A stretch of DNA of 64,000 nt from Alnus glutinosa (GCF_958979055.1 NC_084889.1:32119261-32183260); one strand, 5' to 3'; positions 43,576 to 55,859 are shown, numbered from the stretch's first letter. Program-made: numbers and translations. The notes: a model not told the origin generated them from the letters alone.

Positions 43576-44055
43576 TGTTAGAAATAATCAACATATTATT
43601 TAACCTAACATGCGCAGCGGAAAACGAATAAACATGATTCAGGCTTACCTCTAGCCATGTTTGCTCAAGCGTCTCAACGATCCATCTGAAGAACATGAAA
43701 GATTATTTGAGGGATCTTCTAACCTATGCCTATTGTTTGATGGCTGTACTGATGGTGTACACAGACACTCTATTTATAGGCTAGGTTAGGGACCCTCAAA
43801 ATGGTAAACACCATATTTGTTTCCTTCCATCAAGGAAACAATATCGTTAATTGATTTTAAAATCAATTAACCGATTCCATATTTACGGTAATCTAAATTA
43901 ATAAAAATAACCATAATACCGATTCCATATTTACGGTAATCTAAATTAATGGAAATATCCATAATGCCGTATATGTTTATTGAAAAAATAATAAACATAG
44001 TAAATACCGTAAATGTGATATAAAAGCCACAACCAAAAAGGAATAATATATTACA
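43576..44055 (-). repeat. 5' LTR of the copia element
   Basis: 480 bp. It differs from the other LTR at an A/T in GAACAAGAAAG/GAACATGAAAG, at T/G in ACATATTAAA/ACATAGTAAA, and at G/A in TATAAAGGCC/TATAAAAGCC. The tRNA primer site lies directly inside it on the minus strand. Confidence 0.92.
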
Positions 44056-44659
44056 GTTATCACACAAGAAAGATTGATCGACGGTTTGAAGAAATTTATG
44101 TTTCAAGAAAAAGGAAAAGAAAAAAAGAAAAAAAACAACTTTTTTCTTACTTTTAATAGATATACTATGATTGGGGAATGGAAGAAGGGTGAAGTGGAAT
44201 GGCGCAGGTGCGTAGAGAATTCTATAAAGATTTCATAAATTGTTATTTCATGGTTATTTACTTTTCTATCCCTGTTTGGTATTTTTTTACTGTTAAGTCG
44301 TTTATAGGAGAGAGAGAATAAGGTTGTAATCGGTTATAAGATTCCAACCGAGTAGCTATGTAATAACAGTGAAGGAGAGGAAGAGTTATTGAGTAGACTT
44401 TGAGAAATTATCTGTAATCCATTGAAGAAGCTCAGAGCTCTCAAGTAATATTCAGTCTCTTCCCATTTCCATTTACATTTCCAACCTCCAGAAATCCCTT
44501 ACAACATGTTATAAGCATGGAATCACTAATTAAATGTCGTTAACAGCAAATGATTGTTCCTTCCAGTCACTAGTCACCTTGACTGTTGAACCATAGACAT
44601 ACAATAGACTCAGTCCTCTCGTTCTCCAATCACAAGCAGGCCTTTCTGAGAAAACCACT

Positions 44660-46479
44660 ATGGCGGTAATTGCTTCCCTTCTTTATATTTCTACTCTCCT
44701 TTCGCATTTCTTTATTTTTCTCTAATTATTTATTTATTAATTTTTTTTAAAAAAAAAATTTCAAACACACATTTGATTTTGATTTGTGTGTGTGTCACAG
44801 GACTCGTCGGGGACGACACTAAGGGATCTGATTTTGATTTTTGGTTCAGTTGAGTTCTTTATTCTCTTTTCCGCATTTTCTAATTCTTTTCTTGATATTC
44901 CCCACGTCTCCTCATCTTCCTCATTTGTTCTTGTTATTCAATAGTGATAAATTTGTGTATAATTCTAATAATTCTCCTAAGCTGTTCTTTGTTCTGATTG
45001 GAAATTCCCTAATTTTTTGTTCTTCTCTTTCTTTATTGTGATAAATTTGTGTATAGAAAAGCTCTCAGAAGCAGTTGGTGCATCATGTGTTTCCCAAACT
45101 TGCTGTGTACAATTCCAGTGGCCAGTCTTTTTGTTGTTTTCTCCTCATTTTAGATATATATTTCATGTTTCTAACTGTTGAAATTACTTTTCAAACGCAT
45201 CTTTTATACATATATCTTTGTGGCGAAACATAGGTCAATAGAAGTTTCTTTGACTGCCTATTCTGTCTGCTGTTGCGAGATACAGGCATACAGGTATACA
45301 GCCATGTTCAAACATATAGTTTTTTTTTTTTTTTTAATATATATATATATTTTATTATTATTATTATGAATACCATGTTGAAACATATGGTGTACAATGA
45401 ACTACTGTTTTATGTGTTTTGTGTTGGGAACTTATACGGCGTTCATAGAATGAAGGTTAGTAATACCTTAAGTTTGACATTACATTATATATTTTTTTAG
45501 AACATTTGGTTTGCTGGTTTGTTTTAGTATGATAGCTCTGGGTGCTAGTGACTAAATGGGGATGAGATGAAACTTAGGAAGAAAAAAAGGGCATGAGATG
45601 AAGTCATCCTCTTTTATTCTATTGTACCTCAGGATATATGTAGTCACTTGGGCCATTAACTTCAATAGGTTCCAAATTATTGACTTTTAATGTTGAAGCT
45701 AACCTCAGATGCATTCTGTGTCTCAGTTTGAATTATTTAATTTAGGAGTGATAAGTTCGTGTTAAATCTTATTTCTGCATGTCCAGGAGCTTGTGTTTCC
45801 ATTGAAAGCTCTTAGTTTGAGACTCTCTCTCTCTCTCTTTATTTATTTATTTTAGATATGCTTACCTTTTTCTACTGTCATCACTTTTTCTTTTTTCTTT
45901 TTTAATCCTTTTGTGGGATGACAGCCGTACTTCCTGTGTGACAAATTTTTTACTTAACAAAGAATGGTTTATTCAGAATTTGAAGAGAGAATTGAAATTT
46001 CTAGGAGCAGCAAACAAAATCAATGAAAGAAGGGTTCAAGGTTAACAAGGAAGTGGAATATCAGTTCCGCTTGTCATTCTAATGCCCTTATGTTTGGATA
46101 GCACATAGGAAATTGATGGTGCAACTTGCTTTGGGAAGTGGGAAAATTGTGTATGATGCCATGCTGAATGTATGATTTCTTATTGAGCTTACACTATTAA
46201 CAGCTTTAACACCTGGCATTCATGACTTACCTTTGCATGGAACAGAGCAATCTTAGTTACTGTCTAGATGATATATGTATTGTCTCTCTTTGTTTTTTTC
46301 TGGCAGCTCAACCAGCAGTGTGAAGATAGAGTGTTCTATGGTATGTGCATTATTACTTGGCCAGAATTTTATCAGATACTGGAGCGCTAGGTTTAAGCTC
46401 AGGTGGTGGGATTCCAACACCAAATTGGGATGCTCTAGCTGACATTGATGCTGTTGGAGGGGTGACTAGAGCTGACTAG
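44660..46479 (+). pseudogene. possible remnant of a multi-exon gene
   Basis: Isolated coding-like pieces with splice-like edges lie in the same direction. ATGGCG|GTAAT at 44660-44665 can join, across a GT-AG intron, the piece starting at 44801 (GACTCGTCGGGGACG), giving MADSSGTTLRDL. An ORF ending at 46479 contains GLSSGGGIPTPNWDALADID and then AVGGVTRAD, with clear protein-like composition. I cannot connect them in one frame or name a family. Between them is AT-rich DNA plus the repeat shared with 23.9 kb. It may be a decayed gene or a real gene whose middle exons I failed to see. Confidence 0.3.
45955..46090 (+). repeat. segment shared with 23935-24210
   Basis: The uninterrupted copy of the repeat described at 23935. 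It lies inside the possible gene remnant and reads GTTCAAGGTTAACAAGGAAG where the other copy has about 120 extra bases. Confidence 0.7.
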
Positions 46480-46801
46480 TAGAACAGCTTACAGCAGAGG
46501 CCTCAAGTGCTGATGTTGAATGTAAAGTGGTTTCTTACTTTTTAACATTTCTTATTTTCAGCTTCCAGTTTTTCTAATTATTTCATCTAGCTCTTATGAT
46601 TGTTTATCCAATTGTCCTGCATAGTTTTTATTAGAGAAAAACTACTACATAATCTCTTTGTTTTGAGGCATATCCTATTTATATTTTAAAAAACAAATGA
46701 GAATAACGTACATTAGCAAGGATAAGAGAGTTTATATAAGTTTAAATCTATATGGAGGAAAATGCACTAATGGGGACTTCGAAAGTCAATTGCAAGGATA
46801 A

Positions 46802-47089
46802 GGGTGCGTTTGGGATTGCGATTTCGTAGAGAAAAAATGCGATTTTAAACCAAATCGCAGAAAATGAACCGTTTGGAAATTGCGTTTTTAAAAAGTTGCG
46901 ATTTGAAAACGCAGAAAAAATGTTTATTCAAATCGCAGGCAATGTAGTGCTTTTTTGAAAATGCAGTATTTTAAAAGGCTAACCTGCGATTTTAAAGGCC
47001 AAACTGCGATTTTGCCAAACGCTTAACTGCATTTTTAAAAATCACTTTTTTAAATCGCACTTTTTGAATTCGCAAACCTAAACGGACCC
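46802..47089. mobile_element. 288-bp Tourist/PIF-Harbinger-like MITE
   Basis: The termini are GGGTGCGTTTGGGATTGCGA and, inverted, GGGTCCGTTTAGGTTTGCGA. They are flanked by TAA at 46799-46801 and 47090-47092. The body is made of repeated GCGATTT/AAATCGC words in both orientations, so the whole unit can fold on itself. Confidence 0.8.
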
Positions 47090-47479
47090 TAAGAGAGCGT
47101 ATTCTTCGCTTATTCATTTGCACCCAAAAAAAAAATAAAAAAATATTCGTGTTAAATCTCTATTATTCCTAAAAGTTAAAGTTGATTAATCATATAATTT
47201 ATATTTTAACACTTCCTCTCACGCGTGTATGCTCAGGACAATGTTTGAATTCAGGGTTTTTACTCTGATACCATATCAAAAATCATTAATAGAAACGAAG
47301 AAGGTTAACAACTAAAAAAAAAAAAAAACTTTGTACATACGGTACGTATTTCTCGATATCCAATCAATTACATGATAGGGTATTTACACAAGAAATTTGG
47401 GAGATATTTGATCCCATGCGAATTGAATGTGATTATTGTATACATGGAAGATATTTCTGTAAAAAGAAGTTTGCCAAAA

Positions 47480-47895
47480 AAAGGTTTCGGGTATTCTTAG
47501 ATTATTATTCCTTTTGGTTATCAATTATTGTTATTACTATTAATTATTATTAGTAGAGGATCCTAATCGATACAAAGGGGCTATAATACATCATTACTTT
47601 TCCTACAATTCTAGGGTCGAGAAGAAGATCATGATCAAAATCAACGGAGTTATTTTAACCTAATTTTAGTTGACACTGAGATTGTTCGAGGAAAGTCGAA
47701 ACTTTTTAATATCAAATTATTAAAACATTTTTAAACCAAACTTAATGGTTAAGTTCATGATATATATGTAAATATCTCATTAGATGATCTCTTAATTAAA
47801 TAGTTTCCAAGGAAAGGTAGGAGTGGGATTCGTTTTACGCATATGTTAAGGAATTCCCGAGGGCCGCGTAGGGTTGGAAAGGCAGGCTTTATAAG
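47480..47895 (+). promoter_or_regulatory. upstream region and TATA box of F-box copy 2
   Basis: About 95% identical to 28400-28808, including TTTATAAG at 47888-47895. Its left part is also the 3' flank of the neighbouring units, showing that this promoter region was copied together with the flank of the pseudogene copy. Confidence 0.65.
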
Positions 47896-48062
47896 TTTAG
47901 TTCTTCACAACGTACACGCATGAGGTCTTGTTTGCTGTTTTCTCCTCTCAGTCTCTCTGCCTCTGCGGCTCTGCCTCACCTGTGCAAGCAACAAGGTACG
48001 TTGGTCTTCCTATATATATATATATATATATGCTTTCATCAGTTTATAATATTCGTAGTTCA

Positions 48063-48093
<31 letters not shown>

Positions 48094-48324
48094 CTAGGAT
48101 GTGTTTTTTGCTCCCAATTCTGTTTGTTGCCATGTTTTAATTTTATTTTCCTAGCTAGGATACGTTGAGATCGACATAAAAACTTGTATCAATTATTGAT
48201 AGAATTTGTTAAAAACAAAAAAGAAAAAGGAATTGCTTTTATTACCAACCATAATTTTTCTAATTGTATATATTATTGTACTAGCTAGGACGTTTCTGTT
48301 GGTTTGGAGGAAGCTTTTAACGTT

Positions 48325-50866
48325 ATGGAGCACAAAATTGATCGGATATCGGAATTGCCGGAACCAATTCTAGAGCACATCTTATCATTCATCCCCTTGG
48401 AAAAAATACCTCAGCTTAGTATATTGTCCAAGAGATGGCAAAACGTGTGGGCTTTGCTCCCCATCCTGGAATTTAATCAATACATTCCGGAATTTAACCC
48501 TGTAAAACTGGGCAGTATTTCTGTCAATGAGAAAGAGCAGAAAATCAGGAGAATGAAATACGACTTTATTTATTTTATGGAGAAAATTTTACGAAGCCGT
48601 TATAGGCAAAGGCTAAGTATAAACAAGTTTAAGCTCGAAATGTTCGACATCGATGAATCGGATTGTGCTCTTTTGAACCGTTGTATTGGGTATGCAATTG
48701 AAAGCAATGTCAAAGAGTTCAATGTTGAGCTAGAGTATGATCAGCTTGGGGAAGAGCCTGAGCACTACTATCAGTTGCCTGAGAGCGTTCTTACAACAAA
48801 ATCAATAACAAAGTTGTCATTGTATAAGGTTAAGTTGGATTCATTTAATTGTGATATTAACTTACCCTCTTTGAAAAAGTTGTATTTGGATGGAGTTCAT
48901 GTGGAGGAGCAGTTTATCCAAACTCTAATTGCAAGTTGCCGTGTGGTAGAAGACATATCCTTTAAAATTTGTTATGGGTTGAAAAGCATACATGTTTCAG
49001 GTCTTCCTAAACTCATGGTCCTCAAGCTGAAGTATAATCATGATCTTGAGAGAGTTGAGGTGCAAGAATCAAGTCTTCAATCTTTACGCATCCATAACAA
49101 TTGGATACCGTGCCAGATCAACCTAGCCCCAAGTGAAAACCTAAAGGAGTTAGTATTACATGCAACCACCAAAACAAGCAAATGGTTGCACGACATTCTT
49201 CTTAAACATCCACGCATTGAGAAGTTGGATCTCACATGCTGCAATATGTTGGAATGGGTTTATATTTCAAGTCCCCACATGAAAACCTTAAATCTTTCAA
49301 GGTGCGAAAAGCTGGTTGAAGTGAACATTAATACTCCAAACTTACATTCACTCGGGTATTGTGGTGGTGTTATATCCTTTGCTTTGAACGTTACGGCTCT
49401 ATTAGAAGCTAATCTCGATTTTGTGGGAACGATTCCTTGGCATGTTGAAAAGATTGCGTTCCTTTCAAACTACTTAATTCATCCCAAACTATTGACTTGG
49501 AGAACTGCATCTATTGAGGTATCCGATCAAGTTTCTTTTATTTCATTCGATCTCTTGCTCACAAGCTAGCTTCTTCCATTTGATGTTTTCTTTATTTGTT
49601 TTTCATAGTGTTTGTTATTTTGTATATATATCAATTGTTAACATTTATTGTACAAATTCTTACAAGTGTCGTTAATTTGCAAAGAGTGTGATTATTCCAA
49701 AAGAATTGAGAGAAAGCCAACAACCATTCCGGCCATTATATAATGTCAAGAAGTTGGAGTTAAAAGCATCTTCTCCGCCTAAGAAAAACGAAATCAGCGA
49801 ACTTGTAGACTCCATGTTATGGATTTCTCCGCTTCTAGAGATTTTATTCATAGAATGGAAAGATCAGAATAAGTTGGTTCACAATATATTTTTCAAGGTA
49901 TATACAATTACGTATATATATTCATTTCTTAGAATCTAAAAACTTACTCATTATACTGTTACTTTTTGGATAATGATGCTCTTGTTAATTATTTAATGTT
50001 TCAAACTAAATTATTAGACTGAAAAAGTCATTCTCGTTGTGTTCTTTTGCTTCTCATGCAAAATGAGGTTCGTTTTAATTTGGTGTAATATTGGATCCAC
50101 TCCCTGTTAATAATATTTTAGAAAATATTTTGGGTGTATTAATAGACGTGGTATTTTTTATTTCCCTTTTCTTTTCCCTTTTTCATCTTTAGAGAATAAC
50201 TATAAAATCTTAGGGAGTACTATATACACTTACCCATCAATTTGAAATGTCCTCTAATCTTTTTATTTTATTTGGTTAATATATATAATACCAATCTATC
50301 AAAAGAATTCTAATATGTTAGGGATATTTATTTTATAACAACTTGTTTTTTATCTTTTGTGCTCATGTTCGATCAGCAGTACTACCATTATATCCTAAAA
50401 GTTATGATGGTGGTACGGCAGTATATACTAATGAAAATTTTCCTAATGGAAAAAATATTTGTTATTGCTATCAGTGTTCATCTTTCTTAATTAATTATAT
50501 TTCAATAGCTTTTTTCTTTTAGCCTAAAGTAGATTGATTCAACACTGTTAGGAACCTTAAGTTTTGAGAGTTATTCTTATTTTTTTGGTTGGAAGAAACA
50601 TAAATTATTATTATGATGTTTGTTTTGGAATTTTTAATAATGTTATTAAATCTACGCTTGTATTTCAGTTCTCATACGAAAACCCGGTTTATAAAGGCAA
50701 GGAGAATCCCAATTGTTGCAAACTACTTCCAAATCTATGTTGGCGGCATTGTTTAAAGACTGTCAAGATTGAAGACTCTAGAGGATTTGCAAATGAGGAA
50801 GATCTAGGGAAATATTTTCATGAGAATGCAAAAATATTAAAGAGCTTCCAAGGATTTGCAAATTAA
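48325..50866 (+). CDS. F-box/FBD/LRR-repeat protein, copy 2
   Basis: Exons 48325-49518, 49685-49897 and 50669-50866 give 534 residues, with exon 1 the same length as in copy 1. The F-box (residues 7-42) is unchanged from copy 1. Differences cluster in the LRR part, for example LYLDGVHVEEQFIQTLIA against LYLHEVRVDEQFIQTVIA. Changes that cluster in the target-binding face are what fast-evolving F-box families show. A deletion of about 27 bases at the end of exon 3 removes the usual stop, so the tail reads SFQGFAN instead of SFQYA. The 5'UTR intron has shorter TA arrays (48011-48032, 48066-48093) than in copy 1. The gene faces copy 3 tail to tail across 1.27 kb. Confidence 0.93.
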
Positions 50867-50869
50867 TAT

Positions 50870-52130
50870 GTTTTTGAAAAGCATTTTGAAATTGTCTTTA
50901 TAAATTGTGACTTTTGAAATAGCTAGCAGAACATTTAAGTCGATTTTGATGACGTTTATTTATAGATCAAATGAATATTGTAAAAGACATAATGCTTTGT
51001 AAGATTTTGTCAAGTATATTTTCTAGTGTTAATTAGTAACTAACAATATTTTGTTAGATATACCAAATCATCTAAGATATTGACATATCTTTGTCCAGCA
51101 GCCAATATGCTTATATGCATCTAAAAATATTAGAGAGCTTCAAATATTAATCTAGATGATCTGTATGTATTGCTTCAGCATGGCTAAGATGAGGAGATGT
51201 GGAGGATTTGCAAATGAAAATGTTTTATATAAGTAGATTTTAGAGATGCATAATTCTTTGAAATTGTCTTATAGATTGGGACGTTTGAATAAGCTAGCAG
51301 AACATTTGACTCAATTTTGATGATATTTATTTTTTAGATTAAATTAATATTGTAAAAGGCATGATGCTTTATAAGATTTATCAAGACATTTACTAATTTT
51401 AAAGGATTTGCATATGAGAAAGATCTAGCTAGAGAAATAATTTTCATCATATTCCACTTGAAAGAAATATGAGATTGATTACACTTTTCCGAAGGCTTTT
51501 ACCATACCACACCCAGCAAAGAAGACAAATGCTAGTTTGTATTCTCTCCTTTTTTTTCTTTTTAATTTTTTAATTAAGATTAATCTAAAGGTGGATTAAC
51601 AATATGATGTCAGTTAAGGTTTTAGGATAAATGGTAATTTAACATGATATTAGAGCAAAGGTCTTGAGTTTAAACTCTCTCTTTCACTTACCTTTTCTGC
51701 TCACAAAAACGACACTAAGCCCCCCTTCCTTCTTCTTTTTTGGTAGTGTACTTAATTGTAAATATTATTAATCGAATGTTTGTAATGAATTTTGTTACTA
51801 GATAATATGCATGGCTAACCTACTCAAATGTTCTGCTAGCTATTTCAAAATTTATATTTTGTAAAGAAAACTTCAAAGTACTTTTCTAAAACAATTTCAT
51901 TTGCAAATCCTCTATAGCTCCTCCTCTTAGCCGTGTTTAATTAAGCAATACAGATCCTTTAGATATTATGTATTTCTCAAATATTCATTATCAAAGTTGT
52001 AAACTAATCTCTCATACGATAAGTACTCTTTAAATTGAAAATACATAGCTTTCAAAAGAAAATAAAAAATATAAATAAAGATAATTTCGCAACTATTGCT
52101 AATTAATAATATTGCAGTAAATGTCGTCCT
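50870..52130. repeat. tandem and inverted 3' flanks between F-box copies 2 and 3
   Basis: A flank segment with GGATTTGCAAAT, TTTGAAATTGTCTT, AGCTAGCAGAACATTT and AATATTGTAAAAG occurs at about 50850-51050 and again at about 51205-51400. A reverse-complement copy, with ATTTGCAAATCCTC, CAAATGTTCTGCTAGCTATTTC and ACTAGATAATATGC, lies at about 51780-51990. The turning point is near 51.5-51.7 kb. A SINE/LTR-like piece (GATATTAGAGCAAAGGTCTTGAG, 51640-51665) sits at the centre. Confidence 0.75.
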
Positions 52131-52133
52131 ACA

Positions 52134-54525
52134 TCAAGAATATTGGAAGCTCTTCATATTTTTGGCATTCTCAGAAAAATATTTCTCTAGCTCTTTCTTA
52201 TCTGCAAATCCTCCAGAGTCTTCAATCTTGACAGTTTTTAAACAATGCCGCCGACATGTATATGCAAGTCGTTTGCAACAATTGGGATTCTCCCCTTTAT
52301 AAATTGGGGTTTCATATGAGAACTGAAATACGAGCATAAGAATTTAGTAACGTCATTAAAAATGCCAAAACAAACATCGTCATAATTTATGTTTCTTCCA
52401 ATGAAAATAAAAATAAAAATTAATAACTCTCTGAAATTAAGGTTCTTAATGGTGTTGAATAAATCTACTTGAAGCTAAAAGAAAATAGTTATTGAAATAC
52501 AATTAAGAAATATGAACACGGATATTTATAACAATTTATCATGGAAAAATTTCATTAGTACACTCGTATTGTACGTAGTACCACCATCCTAATTACTTTA
52601 ATTAATGATCTAATTACAGCATTTAGGTCTCTTTTTTTCTTATCTTTTTTTTTTTTCTTTTTTCATTTTGATATTTTTAGGGGTCGGGCAGAAGAAGGAC
52701 ATTGTAACCCCTATGATGGATTGGTAGCTAGGGTAGATTAACCAAATAGAAAGATAGGGAGAAATTACAAAATGAGTAGTAAAGATGGAAGGTAAACGTA
52801 GTTTCCCCTAAGATTTTAATATTATTTTCTACAGTTATCCATTACACCAATAACTAGAGCATCATGAAAAAAAAAAAAAAAAAAGTAAGAGTGCAAAAGA
52901 AGCAAGTTTTTAGATTCTAAGAAATGAACATACGTGATTATACCTTGAAAAATATACTGTGAATTGACATATTCTTATCTTCCCATTCTATCAATAGAAT
53001 ATTCAGAAGAGGAGAAATCCATAACAAGGCGTCTAGAAGTTCACTCATTTCGTTTCTCTTAGGAGAAGATAATGCTTTTAGCTCCAACTTCTTAACATTA
53101 TACAATGAGGATGGTTGGCTTTCTCTCAATTCTTTTGGAATAATTAGGCTCTTCACAAAATAAGAAAAAAGAGATATAAGATCGATATTGTATAATAAAT
53201 GTTAATAATTGATTTACAAAATAACAAACACAATGAAAAAAAAAAATCAAATGAAAGAAGCTAGCTAGCTAGGTAGTGAGCAAGAGATTAATGATCAAAA
53301 TAAAAGAAAGTAGAATATATGTATGTACCTCGACCAATTCAGTTCTCCAAGTCAATAGTTTGGGATGACTTAACTTTGTAAGGAATGAAATCTTTTCAAC
53401 AGACCAAGGAGTCCCTCCCAAAAAAGATAGATTAGCTTCTGATAAAGCCATAGTGTTGAAAGAAAAAGATATATCACCACCACCAAAATACCCAAATGTA
53501 TGTAAGTTTGGAGTATTAATGTTCACTTCATCCAGTTTTTCGCACCTTGAAAGATTCAAGGTTTTCATGTGGCGACTTAAAATATAAACCCTTTCCAACA
53601 CATTGCAAAATGCTAGATCCAAGATCTCCATGCGTGGATGTTTAAGAAGAAAGTCATCCAACCATTTGTCTGTTATGGTGGTTGCATGTAATAATAACCT
53701 GTTTAGGTTTTCTGATGGGGCTAGGTTGATCTGGCACAGTTGATAATCGTCATAGATGTGTAAAGATTGAAGATTCGATGCTTGTACCTCAACCCTCTCA
53801 AGATCTGGATTAAGCATAAGCTCAAGGGCCATGAGTTTAAGAAGACCTGATACATGTATACTTTTCAACCCATAGCAGCATCGAATGGATATGTCTTCTA
53901 CCACAGGACAACCATCAATTAGAGCTTGGATAACTTGGTCGTCCACACAAACTCCATCAAAAGACAACTTTTTCAAAGAGGGCAAGTTAATATCACTATA
54001 AAATATTGAATCCAACTTAAACGAATCCAACGACAGCTTAGTTATTGATTTGGCTGTAAGAACGCTCTTAGGCAACTGATCATAGAAGCACTCAGGCTCT
54101 ACCTCGTCTAGCTCAATATCAAACTCTTTCACATTGCTTTCAATTGCATACCCAATACAACGGTTCAAAAGAGCACTATCCGATTCACTGAATAACATTT
54201 CGAGCTTAAACATGTTTATACTTAGCCCTTCCCTATACCGGCTTCGTAAACTTCTCTCCATAAAATAACTGAAGTCGTCTTTCTTTCTCTGAATTTTCTG
54301 CTCTTTCTCCTTATCTGAAATATTGCCCAATTTTTTAGAATACTTGTATGGGTCAAACTCCGGAATGTATTGACTGAATTCCGTAATGGGGAGTAAAGCC
54401 CACACGTTTTGCCATCTCTTGGACAATATACTAAGCTGAAGTATTTTTCTCATGGGGATGAATGATAGGATGTGCTCTACAACATGTTCCGGCAATTCGG
54501 ATATCCGATCAATTTTGTGCTCCAT
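52134..54525 (-). CDS. F-box/FBD/LRR-repeat protein, copy 3 (inverted)
   Basis: Exons 54525-53329, 53150-52944 and 52322-52134 join in phase to 530 residues. The F-box is residues 7-42 (ISELPEHVVEHILSFIPMRK). The LRR region includes LPSLKKLSFDGVCVDDQVIQ and HPRMEILDLAFCNVLERVY. The FBD part ends KKELEKYFSENAKNMKSFQYS. It is roughly 75-80% identical to copies 1 and 2, so the split is much older than theirs. Its exon-intron pattern is the same. Upstream, on the minus strand, a TATA-like TATATAAAC is followed by a leader related to that of the other copies, but the leader lacks the AAG|GTACG donor at the usual place and probably uses ACGTG|GTACAG about 20 bases later. Confidence 0.92.
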
Positions 54526-55242
54526 GAGATTGAAAGTTTCCCCAAAACCAACAGAAACGTCCTAGCTGCTAGTTCAATAATACAATTAATAATTAGCACA
54601 ATTATTATGGTTAATTAATTGGTAATATATAAAAGCAATTCCGTTCCTTTTTCTTTTTGTTTTTAACAAATTCTATCAATAAATAATACGAGTTTTTATG
54701 GAGCAAAAAACACATCGATCCTATTATATGTATTCTGAACTACGTACATTAATTATAAACTGAGGAGACCAACCTTTTCCTGTACCACGTTGGCCGGTGG
54801 CACTTGTTGCTTGCGCAGGGGAGGCTGAGGCAGAGAGACAAGAAGAGAAAACAGCAAACAAACTGTTGTACGTTGTTTATATACATATATATATATATAA
54901 ACGCCTTTTAATTTCAACCCAAACCGCCTCAGAAATCCATACCCTGTTGGTGAAGGATTCCTAGGCCTAAACCTAAGCCATGTGGACAAGTCAATGGATA
55001 ACATTTGCGATATCCAATTTAATTTCCTTTTGATGATTAACGCCTTTTAATTGTCGTCGGTAATTCTGATAACATAACAAGGCTGAGTTGAGTTGTTGTT
55101 ATATTTCGTTTTTTTAAAATTACTGTTGAATTAAAAATTTAACATATACTTGCTCATCCCAAATTTAATTGTGGTTTTAAAAAATTCATCACATTTAAAA
55201 AATAAAATGAGATTAGAGTCTTACATATAGCATTATTCTATT

Positions 55243-55849
55243 TGTTACGGAATAATACCGATTCTGCCCAATGAGCCAGCATCTTGACCCATTAAGACCA
55301 ATAGCAAATTGCCGAAGCTGTCATATCTGGAGTTGGTAATTTGCCAACTTTGCATACAAATCTAGGACGGTTAAAAACCGACCTTATGGTGACCATGAAG
55401 GATATCCCACGATCACATAGTAACTATTATTGTGGAAGGTGCCCCTACGGCCTAGAGCCAATTGAGAAGCGGTTCTAGATCGTGGAGCACGAACTATGAC
55501 TCCACGATCCCAAGCCTGTTAAAGACCGACTAGGCAACGAACGTGGAGTATGTACGACAATCCCACGATCCAAGTAGCCAACAAACGCTCTGGGTCTGGC
55601 ACGTGGTCCAATGGAAAAATTGGACCACACTCAACATTCCATATATAAATACCTCACAACTAGACAGGTAAAAAAAGGATATAATTTTTTTTGCTCACTG
55701 TGATTAAGAGTAATATACACTTGAGATAATAATGTCAAAAACATCAGAGTGGGATTGTTGGATTCCCCCCGACTAAGTCTTCTCTTTAGCAGGATATTGG
55801 AGATAACCTCTTCCGTTCATAAACTACCATACCAGAATCTGTTCCAACA
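55243..55849 (+). mobile_element. 607-bp gypsy-type solo LTR
   Basis: The segment starts TGTTACGGAATAATACC and ends CAGAATCTGTTCCAACA, with the 5-mer CTATT on both sides (55238-55242, 55850-55854). A TATA box (CATATATAAATACC) lies near 55640. The last 25 bases resemble the end of the gypsy LTR at 58.9 kb (CATACCAGAAACTGTACCAACA), which points to the same lineage. Confidence 0.85.
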
Positions 55850-55859
55850 CTATTTAAAC

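Larger units (their letters stand above)
37154..44055 (-). mobile_element. Ty1/copia LTR retrotransposon, young LTRs, decayed interior
   Basis: Two 480-bp LTRs (37154-37633 and 43576-44055) begin TGTTAGAAATAATC and end AATATATTACA, and differ at only about three positions by eye. GTTAT is duplicated at 37149-37153 and 44056-44060. The element reads on the minus strand. Next to the right LTR is a TGGTATCAAAGCC primer site for initiator tRNA-Met (about 43574-43562). Next to the left LTR is a purine tract (CCAAGTGGGAGAA). Interior remains, in order, are a long non-coding leader with repeats, a gag zinc-knuckle piece near 40800-40775 (GHIKKDCMK), and RT pieces [20 protein letters not shown] (about 39215-39135) and KALRYMQGTKKN (38500-38462). 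Stops and shifts are everywhere, so no protein is made. Confidence 0.93.
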
